DNA of 64,000 nucleotides from Streptacidiphilus fuscans (GCF_015690355.1 NZ_JADPRT010000009.1:33099-97098); one strand, 5' to 3'. Numbered from the stretch's first letter, positions 1 through 7,741 are shown. Numbers and translations: made by a program. Notes: generated from the letters alone by a model not told the origin.

Positions 1-76
1 GGGGGGTGGGGGGGCCCGCGCCCGGCCCCCCCCCCCCCCCGGGGGGCGGCCCCCCCCCCCCCCCCCCCCCCCCCCC
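1..76. other. Homopolymer G/C tract, probable contig-end artefact
   Basis: The first 76 bases are almost only runs of G and C; the last run is 27 consecutive C at 50-76. Normal coding sequence starts immediately after it. The tract falls inside the C-terminal part of a minus-strand TetR gene, where it would encode a meaningless glycine run. It looks like a low-quality contig end, not biology, so the C-terminus of that regulator and anything beyond it cannot be trusted. Confidence 0.75.
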
Positions 77-749
77 GCCCGACGGCCAGCAGGGCGACCA
101 GCCCGTGGGCGGTCGCCCACAGTTGCAGGACGTGCCGCTCGGGAGCGGGGTCTCCGGCGGCCGCGAGCAGGTCGGCGATGAGGTCGCCGACGGCCTGACC
201 CTCGGCCCAGGCGTCGAGGGCGGGCACCCGCACGCCGCCCAGGCCATACATGAGTTGGTAGAGGTCGGGCTCGGCGAGGGCGAAGTCGAGGTAGGCGTGC
301 CCCGCCCGCCGCAGCGCCGCGGCCGCTTCGTCCGCCCCTGTGCCTGCGCTCGCCCCGGCTGCGGTCGAGCCACCGTCGGAGTCGAGCCCGGCCCCTCGGC
401 CCGCGGCGGCCATGGCGTCCCGGAGCCGCGCGAAAGCGTCGCGCACCAGGGCGTGGAGGATGTCGTCGCGGCCGGTGAAGTAGCGGTAGGCGAAGTTCGC
501 GGAGTACTCGATCTCGTCCGCGAGCCGGCGCATGGTCACCGCGTCCCACCCGTCGCGGCGGGCCAGGACCAGGGCCGCGGACAGGATCATCTCCCGCGCC
601 GCGACCCGCTCCCGGTCCCTCCGTCGCTGGGCCGGCGTCAGCGCCGGCATCGCAGTCGCCGTCCCCGTCCCCCTCGCCGTCGCCGTCGCCGTCGCCGTCG
701 GCCCGGACGCGTCCGGCCCGGCGGGGGGATCCTGTTCGTCGAGTATCAC
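1..749 (-). CDS. TetR family transcriptional regulator (partial, C-terminus lost)
   Basis: The N-terminal DNA-binding domain is clear: after ATG at 650 the protein reads through a helix-turn-helix with RRLADEIEYSANFAYRYF, typical of TetR proteins. A C-terminal ligand domain with the pattern LWATAHGLVALL follows, resembling the WHG-type TetR C-domain. A GTG at 749 overlaps the stop of the preceding SnoaL gene by 4 bp (GTGA) and adds 33 residues rich in Thr-Ala repeats; ATG at 650 is the alternative start but lacks an obvious ribosome site. Coupling to the SnoaL gene and the inverted-repeat operator at 1190-1226 suggest an autoregulated local regulator of this unit or of the neighbouring biosynthetic genes. 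The reading frame runs into the homopolymer tract, so the end is unknown. Confidence 0.85.
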   Translation of the reverse strand, partial: MILDEQDPPAGPDASGPTATATATARGTGTATAMPALTPAQRRRDRERVAAREMILSAALVLARRDGWDAVTMRRLADEIEYSANFAYRYFTGRDDILHALVRDAFARLRDAMAAAGRGAGLDSDGGSTAAGASAGTGADEAAAALRRAGHAYLDFALAEPDLYQLMYGLGGVRVPALDAWAEGQAVGDLIADLLAAAGDPAPERHVLQLWATAHGLVALLAVGRGGGGGGGGAAPRGGGGAGRGPPHP

Positions 750-1174
750 CGGTCGCCGCTCTCGCCTGCGAGTTGGGCGAAGAACGCCTGGCCGTCGATC
801 TGGTCCCAGTGCTCGACGGCCATCCCGTCGACGACCCGCCAGATGTCGATCGAGTTCATCTCGACCGGTCGACCGGTGGGCGGCAGCCCCAGGAACGGAC
901 CCTGGAACGTGGCGCGGTAGGTGAACCGGCCCGCGACGCGATCGCCGTCGACCAGGACGTCGTCCAGCGTCACCTCGGTGTCGGGGAACGCCGCGAACCA
1001 TGTCTGCCAGAACGCCCGGTTCGCCTCCCGGCCGTCCTCGACGTGGAAGTTGTGGTTGATGTAGTCCTCGGCCACGAAACCGTCGACCGCGTCCGGGTTG
1101 TGACCGTTCATCATCTCCGCGAACGCGTGGGCGACGGTCTGTCCGCGGTGCTGCTGCGTAGTGCCGGTGCTCAT
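746..1174 (-). CDS. SnoaL-like / ester cyclase family protein (NTF2-like fold)
   Basis: The 142-residue protein matches the short single-domain SnoaL-like family: an N-terminal helix region (AFAEMMNGHNPDAVDGFVAEDY), then the PDTEV and TYRATFQGPFLGLPPTGRPV strands and a C-terminal WRVVDGMAVEHWDQID. Family members include polyketide cyclases that close rings by aldol chemistry, but many have unrelated small-molecule roles, so substrate and reaction are open. The ATG at 1174 has a strong site (AAAGGTGGAG). It is the first gene of a two-gene unit with the TetR regulator (4-bp overlap) and has its own promoter/operator, separated by a terminator from the main biosynthetic operon. Confidence 0.85.
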   Translation of the reverse strand: MSTGTTQQHRGQTVAHAFAEMMNGHNPDAVDGFVAEDYINHNFHVEDGREANRAFWQTWFAAFPDTEVTLDDVLVDGDRVAGRFTYRATFQGPFLGLPPTGRPVEMNSIDIWRVVDGMAVEHWDQIDGQAFFAQLAGESGDR

Positions 1175-1189
1175 GACTCCACCTTTGGT

Positions 1190-1235
1190 TTGGTTACGTC
1201 GTAATCAGTGTGTACTGCGTAACCAATGGAGTCAA
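1190..1235 (-). promoter_or_regulatory. Promoter and TetR-type operator of the SnoaL-TetR unit
   Basis: TTGGTTACG at 1190-1198 and CGTAACCAA at 1218-1226 form a perfect 9-bp inverted repeat with a 19-bp spacer. A smaller palindrome, TTACG-T-CGTAA, lies at 1194-1204. On the minus strand a TTGACT hexamer at 1235-1230 can serve as -35, with a weak -10 around 1213-1207. The repeat overlaps the predicted -10 and start site, as expected for repression. The coupled TetR protein is the obvious candidate ligand-responsive repressor; this is inference. Confidence 0.55.
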
Positions 1236-1241
1236 AAGAAT

Positions 1242-1282
1242 GGGCGCGACCTTCACGATCTTGTGCGTGAACGGTCGCGCCC
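1242..1282 (-). terminator. Strong stem-loop terminator after the main cluster operon
   Basis: GGGCGCGACC-TTCACG at 1242-1257 pairs with CGTGAA-C-GGTCGCGCCC at 1266-1282, giving a 16-bp stem with a single bulge. It sits between the stop of the methyltransferase gene (1319) and the promoter of the SnoaL-TetR unit, so it most likely insulates the two. Confidence 0.75.
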
Positions 1283-1318
1283 ATGGGCGGATGCGCGGCG
1301 GAGGCGGGGCGGGCGCCC

Positions 1319-2047
1319 TCAGATCCGCTCGGCGGTCAGCTGCCAGCTCGGCAGCAGCAGACGGCCTTCGTCGTCGATGTCGAGGGTGCTGAGGTCCATG
1401 GTCGAGCCGCTCTTCTCCAGGAGGCTGCGGACCTTCTCCTTGGTGAACGTCGTGGCGTAGCCGCGGCGCTCCAGCCGGTGGATGGTCCACCCCTCGCTGA
1501 AGGTCTCGCGCAGGTACGCCTCGGAGTTCCGGTAGGCCGGGATCTCGGCGGGGAGCCGGTCCGAGAAGCACAGCAGGTGCAGCCGCCCGCCCGGCGCGCA
1601 GATCCGGTGGACCGCGGAGACGTACGCGCGCTGCGCCTCCTCGTACAGGCAGTGCATCAGCGCGCTGTCCACCACCGTGTCGAACGGGCCCTCGACCCCC
1701 TCCATGGTGGTTGCGTCGGCCACGACGAACTCGGCCTTCAGCCCGCGGTCACGGGCCTTGTTCCGGTTCTTCTCGATCACACTCGGGGACACGTCGATCC
1801 CGGTGACCTGGTAGCCGCGCTGGGCGAAGAACAGCGCGTTGTCGCCGAGGCCGCAGCCCGCGTCCAGCACGCGGCCGGTGATCTCGCCGGCCTGCTCCAG
1901 CTCGCGGACGACCGGCTGCGGCTCCTTGATGTTCCACGGGATCATGTCGAGACTCGCGCCGATCTCGCCCGGCTGGGTCTTGCCGTCCCGGTACAGCTCC
2001 TCGTAGTCGTGCGGCTGCAGAAGCTTGAGGTCCTGCTGTCCTGCCAT
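1319..2047 (-). CDS. Class I SAM-dependent methyltransferase
   Basis: The 242-residue protein carries motif I VLDAGCGLGDNA (about residues 60-71), the acidic ribose-binding TGIDVS, and VVADATTMEG, all typical of class I methyltransferases of the small tellurite-resistance/UbiE-like type. The ATG at 2047 has a good site (GGAAGGTGA); an upstream TTG at 2065 would add six residues and is less likely. It is the last gene before a strong terminator and 76 bp after the aldo/keto reductase, so it is probably a late tailoring enzyme (O-, N- or C-methylation, possibly of a carboxyl group). Substrate unknown. Confidence 0.85.
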   Translation of the reverse strand: MAGQQDLKLLQPHDYEELYRDGKTQPGEIGASLDMIPWNIKEPQPVVRELEQAGEITGRVLDAGCGLGDNALFFAQRGYQVTGIDVSPSVIEKNRNKARDRGLKAEFVVADATTMEGVEGPFDTVVDSALMHCLYEEAQRAYVSAVHRICAPGGRLHLLCFSDRLPAEIPAYRNSEAYLRETFSEGWTIHRLERRGYATTFTKEKVRSLLEKSGSTMDLSTLDIDDEGRLLLPSWQLTAERI

Positions 2048-2123
2048 GAGTGATTCACCTTCCAACGTGGGGGCGTTCAGGCGGCGCGGTGTTCAGGCGG
2101 TGCGGCGTCGGGTGGCGCAGCGT

Positions 2124-3152
2124 TCAGGCGGCGCGGCGTTCGTCGGCCGGGCGGCGGCGCAGGCTCGGGCGCTCCAGGGCCGGGTGGGTGTAGGCCGGGT
2201 CGAGCGCGCCGATGTCGGTGCCGGGCGGGACGATCGCGTCGATCTGGTCGAGCAGGTCGTCGTCGAGGGTGGTCTCGGCGCCCGCGAGCAGGTTGTCGAG
2301 GTGGTCCATGGTCCGGGGCCCGATGATCGCGGAGGTCACCCCGGGGTGAGCGATCGCGAAGGCCATCGCGAGGTGCGCCATCTCCAGACCGGCCTTGTCG
2401 GCGAGCGGGACGAGCTGCTCGACGACGTCGAGCCGGCTCTCGTCGCTGAGGTGCTTGAAGCCGTACTTGGACCGGTGCGTGTCCGCCGGACGGCCCTTGC
2501 GGTACCGGCCGGTGAGCAGGCCGCCGGCCATGGGGCTCCAGACCAGCGCGCCCATGCCGTACTGCTGGCAGACCGGCAGCACCTCGCGCTCGATGCCGCG
2601 GTTGAGGATTGAGTAGGCGGGCTGCTCGGTGCGGAAGCGCACCAGGCCGCGCCGTTCGGCGACCCACTGCGCCTCGACCATGTCCGAGGCCGGGAAGGAC
2701 GACGAACCGATCACCCGCACCTTGCCGCTGTGGACCAGGTCCGACAGCGCCGAGAGGGTCTCCTCCACGTCGGCCGTCGGGTCCGGCCGGTGGACCTGGT
2801 AGAGGTCGAGGTAGTCGGTCTGCAGGCGGCGCAGCGAGTTCTCGACCTCGGCGATGATCCAACGCCGCGAGCTGCCACGGTGGTTGGGGTCGTCACTCAT
2901 CGGGGCCCACAGCTTGGTGGCGAGCACCACGCTGTCGCGGCGGCCCTTGAGCGCCTTGCCCACGATCTCCTCGGACTCGCCCTTGGAGTACATGTCGGCG
3001 GTGTCGACGAAGTTGATGCCCGCGTCCAGAGCCTTGTGGATGATCCGGATGGAGTCGTCGTGGTCGGGGTTGCCGATCGCCCCGAACATCATGGCCCCCA
3101 GGCAGTAGGGGCTGACCTGGATGCCGGTCCGTCCCAGTGTGCGGTACTTCAC
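2124..3152 (-). CDS. Aldo/keto reductase
   Basis: The 342-residue protein is a full-length aldo/keto reductase: N-terminal YRTLGRTGIQVS, the Asp and Tyr of the catalytic tetrad in DTADMYSKG, Lys in VLATKLWAP, and His in LYQVHRPDP. The C-terminal GVTSAIIGPRTMDHL binds NADPH in this family. The GTG start at 3152 follows GAGAGGA. It lies between the small ACP (36 bp) and the methyltransferase. Because no SDR-type 3-oxoacyl-ACP reductase is encoded in the cluster, this is the only visible candidate for keto reduction of a polyketide intermediate, although it may equally act on a released product. The C-terminus ends in an Arg-rich tail outside the family domain. Confidence 0.9.
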   Translation of the reverse strand: MKYRTLGRTGIQVSPYCLGAMMFGAIGNPDHDDSIRIIHKALDAGINFVDTADMYSKGESEEIVGKALKGRRDSVVLATKLWAPMSDDPNHRGSSRRWIIAEVENSLRRLQTDYLDLYQVHRPDPTADVEETLSALSDLVHSGKVRVIGSSSFPASDMVEAQWVAERRGLVRFRTEQPAYSILNRGIEREVLPVCQQYGMGALVWSPMAGGLLTGRYRKGRPADTHRSKYGFKHLSDESRLDVVEQLVPLADKAGLEMAHLAMAFAIAHPGVTSAIIGPRTMDHLDNLLAGAETTLDDDLLDQIDAIVPPGTDIGALDPAYTHPALERPSLRRRPADERRAA

Positions 3153-3188
3153 GCGGTCCTCTCAATCGGTAGGGAAACGGACGGCCAC

Positions 3189-3431
3189 TCAGACCGCTTG
3201 CCGGGCGACCAGGTCGTAGAAGGCGGCGACGCTGTTCGCCTGCCGCAGTTCGCTCTGCGGCAGCACCACCTTGAACTGCTTCTCCACCTGGGCGACGATC
3301 TCGATCAGGTTGAGGGAGTCGGCCTGGAAGCGGTCGACGAAGTCCTCGGTGGGGTCGATCTCCTCCGGACTCAGTGCCAGGACCTCCGCCACGATCGCGC
3401 GGACCCGTGACAGGTCGTCGGTGTCGTTCAT
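3189..3431 (-). CDS. Acyl carrier protein (short form)
   Basis: This 80-residue ACP has the phosphopantetheine site QADSLNLIEI with the attachment serine at residue 39, and normal ACP length. It is coupled by a 4-bp overlap (ATGA) to the upstream dehydratase gene and lies next to the two dehydratase subunits, the ammonia-lyase/aminomutase and the adenylation enzyme. The position suggests it carries either the Phe-derived starter loaded by the adenylation enzyme or the growing chain during dehydration. A second, longer ACP is encoded at 17663-18076, so the cluster separates at least two carrier roles. Confidence 0.93.
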   Translation of the reverse strand: MNDTDDLSRVRAIVAEVLALSPEEIDPTEDFVDRFQADSLNLIEIVAQVEKQFKVVLPQSELRQANSVAAFYDLVARQAV

Positions 3432-3934
3432 CCGCCATCCTTCGATTGCGCCGATACTGCCGATACAGGTGGGGTCGCGAGCAGGCTCGCGGCCGGACGG
3501 GAAACGACCAGGACCGAGCCCACGGTGAGGACGGTCCGGTCGGCCGTGCGCGTCTCGCCGGTGAACTCACCGACCGCGCCGGAGTGGTGGTTGAGCCGCA
3601 CGTGGTGCTCCAGGACGTCCCCGGGAACGGCCGGCTCGGCGTAGGTGAGGTCGCGGATGCCGACCATCAGCGGGATCTCCTCCGCCGGGCCGAGTTCGGC
3701 GAGCGACCAGAGCAGCGAGACGGCCTGGCCGAACGACTCCAGCAGCAGCGCCGACGGGTACGCGAAGCCGTCGATGCCGGTCCCGTCCGCGAGGTCCCGG
3801 TAGCAGGCCTCCCCACCGGTGACCGCCTTGGTGGCGACGAGCGCGTCGGGCGGCGAGAACTGGCGGACCGTGTCGAGCAGGAGCATCGGGGGACGCTGCC
3901 GGAGCCGGTCGCGCACCTGGCTGTGGTCAAGCAC
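3428..3934 (-). CDS. FabZ/FabA-like hotdog dehydratase subunit lacking catalytic His
   Basis: The 168-residue protein has a hotdog-fold pattern: RPPMLLLDTV at the N-terminus, then the central helix ALLLESFGQA and PVPGDVLEHHV strands. Aligned without gaps to the FabZ helix region, the acidic catalytic residue is kept (Glu66) but the His position is Thr52, inside TGIDGFAYP. It therefore should not act alone. It overlaps by 8 bp a second hotdog gene that has an intact His/Asp pair, so a heterodimer is likely, as known for paired dehydratases of aryl-polyene and reducing type II PKS systems. Role inferred: dehydration of 3-hydroxyacyl-ACP to an enoyl or polyene chain. Confidence 0.82.
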   Translation of the reverse strand: MLDHSQVRDRLRQRPPMLLLDTVRQFSPPDALVATKAVTGGEACYRDLADGTGIDGFAYPSALLLESFGQAVSLLWSLAELGPAEEIPLMVGIRDLTYAEPAVPGDVLEHHVRLNHHSGAVGEFTGETRTADRTVLTVGSVLVVSRPAASLLATPPVSAVSAQSKDGG

Positions 3935-4340
3935 GAGGCACCACCGGTTCGAGCGTGACGGACAGTTCCGCCGCCATCCGGCCGTCGGCGCGCGCGCCCC
4001 GGGCGCGGACCCCGACCCGCCCGCTCGCCTCGGGAGTGACCAGCAGCGAGAGCTCCAGCTCGTCGCCAGGAAGCAGCGGGCTGGCGAAACGGGCGCGGTC
4101 GATGCTGCGCAGCCGGAGCTCGGCGCCGCTGGCGAAGCAGGCCGCCTGGCGCACCGAGTCGATCAGCAGCACCCCCGGCAGGATCGGGAAGTCCGGATAG
4201 TGCCCGGCCATCTGGGCGGTGGCCCGGTCCACGGGCATGCGCAGGGTGACCCGGGTGCCCTCGGGGGTGCTCTCGGTCCGGGGCGGGCGACCCATCGCGT
4301 GGCCCATCGCGTCGAACACCGACGCTCTACGGGTAGGCAT
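3927..4340 (-). CDS. FabZ/FabA-like hotdog dehydratase subunit, catalytic residues intact
   Basis: The 137-residue protein carries the FabZ/FabA signature GHYPDFPILPGVLLIDSVRQ, with His47 and the acid Asp61 at the expected 14-residue spacing; Asp rather than Glu is as in FabA. The ATG at 4340 is preceded by GAGG. It starts 7 bp after the ammonia-lyase gene and overlaps the His-less partner by 8 bp, so the three are co-translated. It is the likely catalytic half of a two-protein 3-hydroxyacyl-ACP dehydratase. Confidence 0.85.
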   Translation of the reverse strand: MPTRRASVFDAMGHAMGRPPRTESTPEGTRVTLRMPVDRATAQMAGHYPDFPILPGVLLIDSVRQAACFASGAELRLRSIDRARFASPLLPGDELELSLLVTPEASGRVGVRARGARADGRMAAELSVTLEPVVPRA

Positions 4341-4347
4341 GGCGGCC

Positions 4348-5901
4348 TCAGCCCAGGCCCGGCTGGGTGAGGAGGCGCTGCGCGAGCGCCTCCACGTAGT
4401 CGGTGATCGTCTCGTCGTGGTCGAGGTAGGGAACCACCTCGCGGGTCTGCTCGTAGAGCCGCCGGGTCGCGGGCGAAAGGCCGTCCGTGCCGCGGATGTC
4501 GGCGGCCTGGCAGGCGCAGAGCAGCTCGAAGGCGACCACGTGGGCCACGTTCTCCAGCACCTCCCTGGCGCGCCTGGCGGCGACGAAGCCGAAGGAGACG
4601 ATGTCCTGGAAGTCCGCGGTCGAGCTCAGCGACTGGATGGACATCGGCATCGCCTTGGCCCGGGTCTCCGCGGTCAGCGAGGCGGTCATGAACTGACCGC
4701 CCATCAGGCCGAGGCGCAGGCCCGGGTCCTCCTGACACAGGAAGGCCGGCAGCCCCTCGCTGTTGCTCTTGTCGAGGAACCGGTCGATGCGGCGGTTGGA
4801 CAGGTTCATCAGCGTGGTCATCGCGATCGCCAGGTGGTCCATGGCCATCGAGACGTACTGCCCGTGGAAGTGCCCGTTGTGGAACACCTCGGCCTCGTCG
4901 GGGTCGACCAGCGGGTTGTCGTTGGACGAGTTGAGCTCGTCCTCGACGACCTGCTCGATCCAGGCGAGGCTGTCGACGACCGGCCCGAGGATCTGCGGCG
5001 TGCACCGGACCGAGTAGGCGTCCTCGATGGACTGCGACCCCGCCTTGGTCTCGTCGCCCATCTCGCCCGAGAGCAGGTGTTCAGTGTCGAGCTCGTCGAC
5101 GGCGAGCGTGGAGTCGGCCAGCGTGTCCCACAGGAACTCGGCGACCGCCTGCTGGCCCTTGTGCGGCTTGAGCTTGTGGACGCGCGGGTCGAACGGCTTG
5201 GTCTTGCCCGCGAGGGCCTCCACCGACAGCGCCGAGACCAGCAGGTACGCCTGCAGCAACCGCTTGGCCTGCGCGACGTTGATGCTGCCCAGGCCCACCA
5301 TGCCGGAGGTGCCGTTGATCAGCGCCAGGCCCTCCTTGTAGCTGAGCTCCATCGGCTCGATGCCGACCCGGCGCAGCGCCTCGGCGCCCGGGAGGACCTC
5401 GCCGTCGAGTCTCGCCTTCCACTGGCCGATGCAGACCAGGGCGATCGCGGCCAGGGGTCCGAGGTCGCCGCTGGTGCCCAGCGAGCCCTTCTCCGGCACG
5501 CACGGCACGACACCGGAGTTGCGCACCGCGATCAGCTTCTCCAGGTTGGTCAGGGAGATGGCCGAGTTGCCGCGGGACAGCGACACGATGCGGGAGGTCA
5601 TGATCGCGCGGACCGTGGTGTCGTCGAGGCGCGGGCCCACGTTGGTCGCCACCGCGTTGAGCAGGTTCTCCTGGAGCTGCCGCGCCTTGGAGACCGGCAC
5701 CAGCCAGTTGACGAACCCGCCCATGCTGGTGTTGACGCCGTAGATGACCCGCTCCTCGGCGACGAACTTCTCCAGCGTCTCGCGGGAGGCCCGCACGCGT
5801 CCGCGCACGGCGTCGTCGATGGCCACGGGGTCGGCGCAAACCGCGGTCGACTCGATCTCGGTCAGCCGAACCCGCTGGCCCAGGGACAAGGTGTAAGTCA
5901 C
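4348..5901 (-). CDS. EncP/AdmH-like phenylalanine ammonia-lyase / 2,3-aminomutase (MIO enzyme)
   Basis: The 517-residue protein belongs to the aromatic amino-acid lyase family. Catalytic Tyr54 lies in RVIYGVNTSMGGF, and the MIO prosthetic group would form from Thr143-Ser144-Gly145 in GSLGTSGDLGPL. Thr rather than Ala at the first MIO position is shared, as I recall them, with EncP (enterocin, Phe to cinnamate) and AdmH (andrimid, Phe to beta-Phe), and long stretches such as SLSRGNSAIS and LSYKEGLALINGTSG also match those enzymes. It should therefore act on L-Phe (less likely Tyr) to give trans-cinnamate or beta-phenylalanine. GTG start with AGGAGAG. Directly adjacent to the adenylation enzyme (9 bp) and the dehydratase pair (7 bp), it supplies a starter or building block. 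Confidence 0.92.
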   Translation of the reverse strand: MTYTLSLGQRVRLTEIESTAVCADPVAIDDAVRGRVRASRETLEKFVAEERVIYGVNTSMGGFVNWLVPVSKARQLQENLLNAVATNVGPRLDDTTVRAIMTSRIVSLSRGNSAISLTNLEKLIAVRNSGVVPCVPEKGSLGTSGDLGPLAAIALVCIGQWKARLDGEVLPGAEALRRVGIEPMELSYKEGLALINGTSGMVGLGSINVAQAKRLLQAYLLVSALSVEALAGKTKPFDPRVHKLKPHKGQQAVAEFLWDTLADSTLAVDELDTEHLLSGEMGDETKAGSQSIEDAYSVRCTPQILGPVVDSLAWIEQVVEDELNSSNDNPLVDPDEAEVFHNGHFHGQYVSMAMDHLAIAMTTLMNLSNRRIDRFLDKSNSEGLPAFLCQEDPGLRLGLMGGQFMTASLTAETRAKAMPMSIQSLSSTADFQDIVSFGFVAARRAREVLENVAHVVAFELLCACQAADIRGTDGLSPATRRLYEQTREVVPYLDHDETITDYVEALAQRLLTQPGLG

Positions 5902-5910
5902 GTGTCTCTC

Positions 5911-7515
5911 CTAAGCGTTGGTGGCGTGTCGTGCTTCCGGTGCGCTCCGGGGAGCGGCCAGGGTTCGGGTGAGCGACGCGCGGTCGACCTTCCCGTTCTC
6001 GGTCAGCGGGAGCTCCGGCACGGTGTGGATCGACCGGGGCACCATGTAGGCGGGCAACTCCCGTGCGCAGAAGTCGAGTGCCGCGCGCACGTCGAGTTCC
6101 GCTTCGGGGCGGTCGAGGACGACGGCCGCCATCAGGACGTGGTCTCCGGCGCGCGGCACCAGGGTGGCCGCGGCTGCCGTCACGGCGGGAAGGCGCGTCA
6201 GGGCGGCCTCGATCTCGCCCAACTCCACCCGGTTCCCGCGGATCTGCACCTGGTAGTCGGACCGGCCCAGGAAGTAGAGCTCGCCGTGGTCGCCGAGGCG
6301 GGCCAGGTCGCCGGTGCGGAGCACCACCTGACCGTGCCGCGGCTCGGCCGGGTCGGGCACCAGCACCGCGGCCGTGGCCTCGGGGTCGTTCCAGTAGCCG
6401 GTGAACAGCGACGGGCTGTGCAGGTAGATCTCCCCCGTCAGGCCCGGTTCGGTGAGCACCTCTCCCTGGCGGCCGACCAGGGTCATCTCGGCTCCGGAGT
6501 GGGCGTGCCCGATCGGCAGCCGTTCCTGGTCGGCCGGAAGGGGATCGGGGACGTCGGTGAACGAGGCGGCCATCGACTCGGTCGCGCCGTAGCCGTTGAC
6601 GAGTCGGACGCCCGGCAGCGTCTCCTGCAGCCGCCGGAGCTCCGGGATCGGGAACTCCTCGCCCGCGAAGACCACCGAACGCAGCTGCCCGAGCTCTTTG
6701 AGGAGGTCCGGATCGACGCGCAGGACCGGACGCCAGAGGGACGGAACGCCGTGGACCTGGGTGACCTCGGCGTCCTTGAGGAATCCGACCATGCGCCGCG
6801 GTGAGTCGAGGTTGGCGCGCGGCACCGGGACGAGCGTGGCGCCGGCCGCGAGGGCGACGCCGATCCCGAACAGCGCGAAGTCGAACTGAAGCGGTGAGGT
6901 GCCGGCCACCCGGTCGTCGGGAGCGACCAGTCCGTCGGCCAGCATCGCGCGCAGGAACGTGACGATCGACCGGTGGCTCATCACCACGCCCTTGGGAGTA
7001 CCCGTCGACCCGGAGGTGAAGATGATGTACGCGGTGTCGGTGGCGAGCACGTTCCGCCGCCGGCGCACCCTGCGCGTCGGCGGGCGCTCGACCACCAGGC
7101 CGCTCGGACCGAAGAGCGCACTGCCGACCGAGGCGGTCGGCTCCCGGTGGTCGAGGCCCTCCGCCCGTGCGTGGAGGGCGGGTTCGACCGACCGCAGGAT
7201 CGAGCGCAGCCGGGCGTCCGGCGACTGCGGGCTCACCGGCACGAACGGCAGGCCCAGCTTGGCGCAGGCGAGCAGCAGGGCCACCGACGCCGCCGAGGTG
7301 TCCGCCTCGACCACGACACGGTCACCGACGTCGAGTCCAAGACCGTCCAGGACCGCCGCGTACTCCTCGACCTGACGGTCGAGGCGGCGGTAGGAGGTCT
7401 CCTCCAGCGCCCCGTTCTCGTCGGCCTGGACGACCGCGGGCTTCTCCGGAGTGGTCGCTACGGGCCCCATGAGCAGCCGATAGAGGTTGTCCACGGAAGG
7501 ATGCGTGCGTTCCAT
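5911..7515 (-). CDS. Stand-alone amino-acid adenylation enzyme (NRPS A-domain type)
   Basis: The 534-residue ANL enzyme has core motifs A3 (FTSGSTGTPKGV), A5 (NGYGATES), A7 (RTGDLARL), A8 (YQVQIRGNRVELGEIEA) and A10 with Lys509 (ENGKVDR). The A4 motif FDFALFGIG keeps Asp212, the counterpart of GrsA Asp235 that binds the substrate amino group; aryl-acid ligases usually lose it. This points to an amino acid or beta-amino acid substrate, most simply beta-Phe from the neighbouring aminomutase, loaded onto one of the ACPs. Cinnamate activation remains possible. No carrier domain is attached. ATG at 7515 after GGGAGAA. A 226-bp gap with tandem repeats separates it from the upstream hydrolase gene. 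Confidence 0.9.
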   Translation of the reverse strand: MERTHPSVDNLYRLLMGPVATTPEKPAVVQADENGALEETSYRRLDRQVEEYAAVLDGLGLDVGDRVVVEADTSAASVALLLACAKLGLPFVPVSPQSPDARLRSILRSVEPALHARAEGLDHREPTASVGSALFGPSGLVVERPPTRRVRRRRNVLATDTAYIIFTSGSTGTPKGVVMSHRSIVTFLRAMLADGLVAPDDRVAGTSPLQFDFALFGIGVALAAGATLVPVPRANLDSPRRMVGFLKDAEVTQVHGVPSLWRPVLRVDPDLLKELGQLRSVVFAGEEFPIPELRRLQETLPGVRLVNGYGATESMAASFTDVPDPLPADQERLPIGHAHSGAEMTLVGRQGEVLTEPGLTGEIYLHSPSLFTGYWNDPEATAAVLVPDPAEPRHGQVVLRTGDLARLGDHGELYFLGRSDYQVQIRGNRVELGEIEAALTRLPAVTAAAATLVPRAGDHVLMAAVVLDRPEAELDVRAALDFCARELPAYMVPRSIHTVPELPLTENGKVDRASLTRTLAAPRSAPEARHATNA

Positions 7516-7596
7516 GGCTTCTCCCGTCTCAGTCGAGTGGTTGTGGCGCGAGCGGAGCCGCTCGTCCTGCCGTGTCGCTTCGGGGCCTTGGGTTGT

Positions 7597-7635
7597 ACTG
7601 CCTGGGATGACTGCCTGAGATGACTGCCTCGGATG
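7597..7635. repeat. Three tandem 13-bp repeats in the gap before the adenylation gene
   Basis: ACTGCCTGGGATG, ACTGCCTGAGATG and ACTGCCTCGGATG follow one another without spacing at 7597-7609, 7610-7622 and 7623-7635. They lie in a 226-bp non-coding gap (7516-7741) inside an otherwise tightly packed operon. A regulator-binding array for an internal promoter or a replication-slippage repeat are both possible. Confidence 0.8.
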
Positions 7636-7741
7636 AACTGTCGGGCACGTCGTGCGAGCCGGGCTGGAGCGCGTCTAGACCGGGGATGTACTTCCAGGTC
7701 CGGCTGCTGCAAGGGGTTTCGCGCACTGCCAGGTGTATGAC

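Noticed and set aside
4219..6804. Long plus-strand open frame of 861 codons
   Set aside because: It is the antisense shadow of the ammonia-lyase and adenylation genes; composition is R/G/V-rich without any domain, as expected in high-GC DNA.
7529..7726. Small minus-strand frame of 65 codons before the adenylation gene, considered as a precursor peptide
   Set aside because: No ribosome site, codon bias collapses in its second half across the 13-bp repeats, and no peptide-modifying enzyme is nearby.
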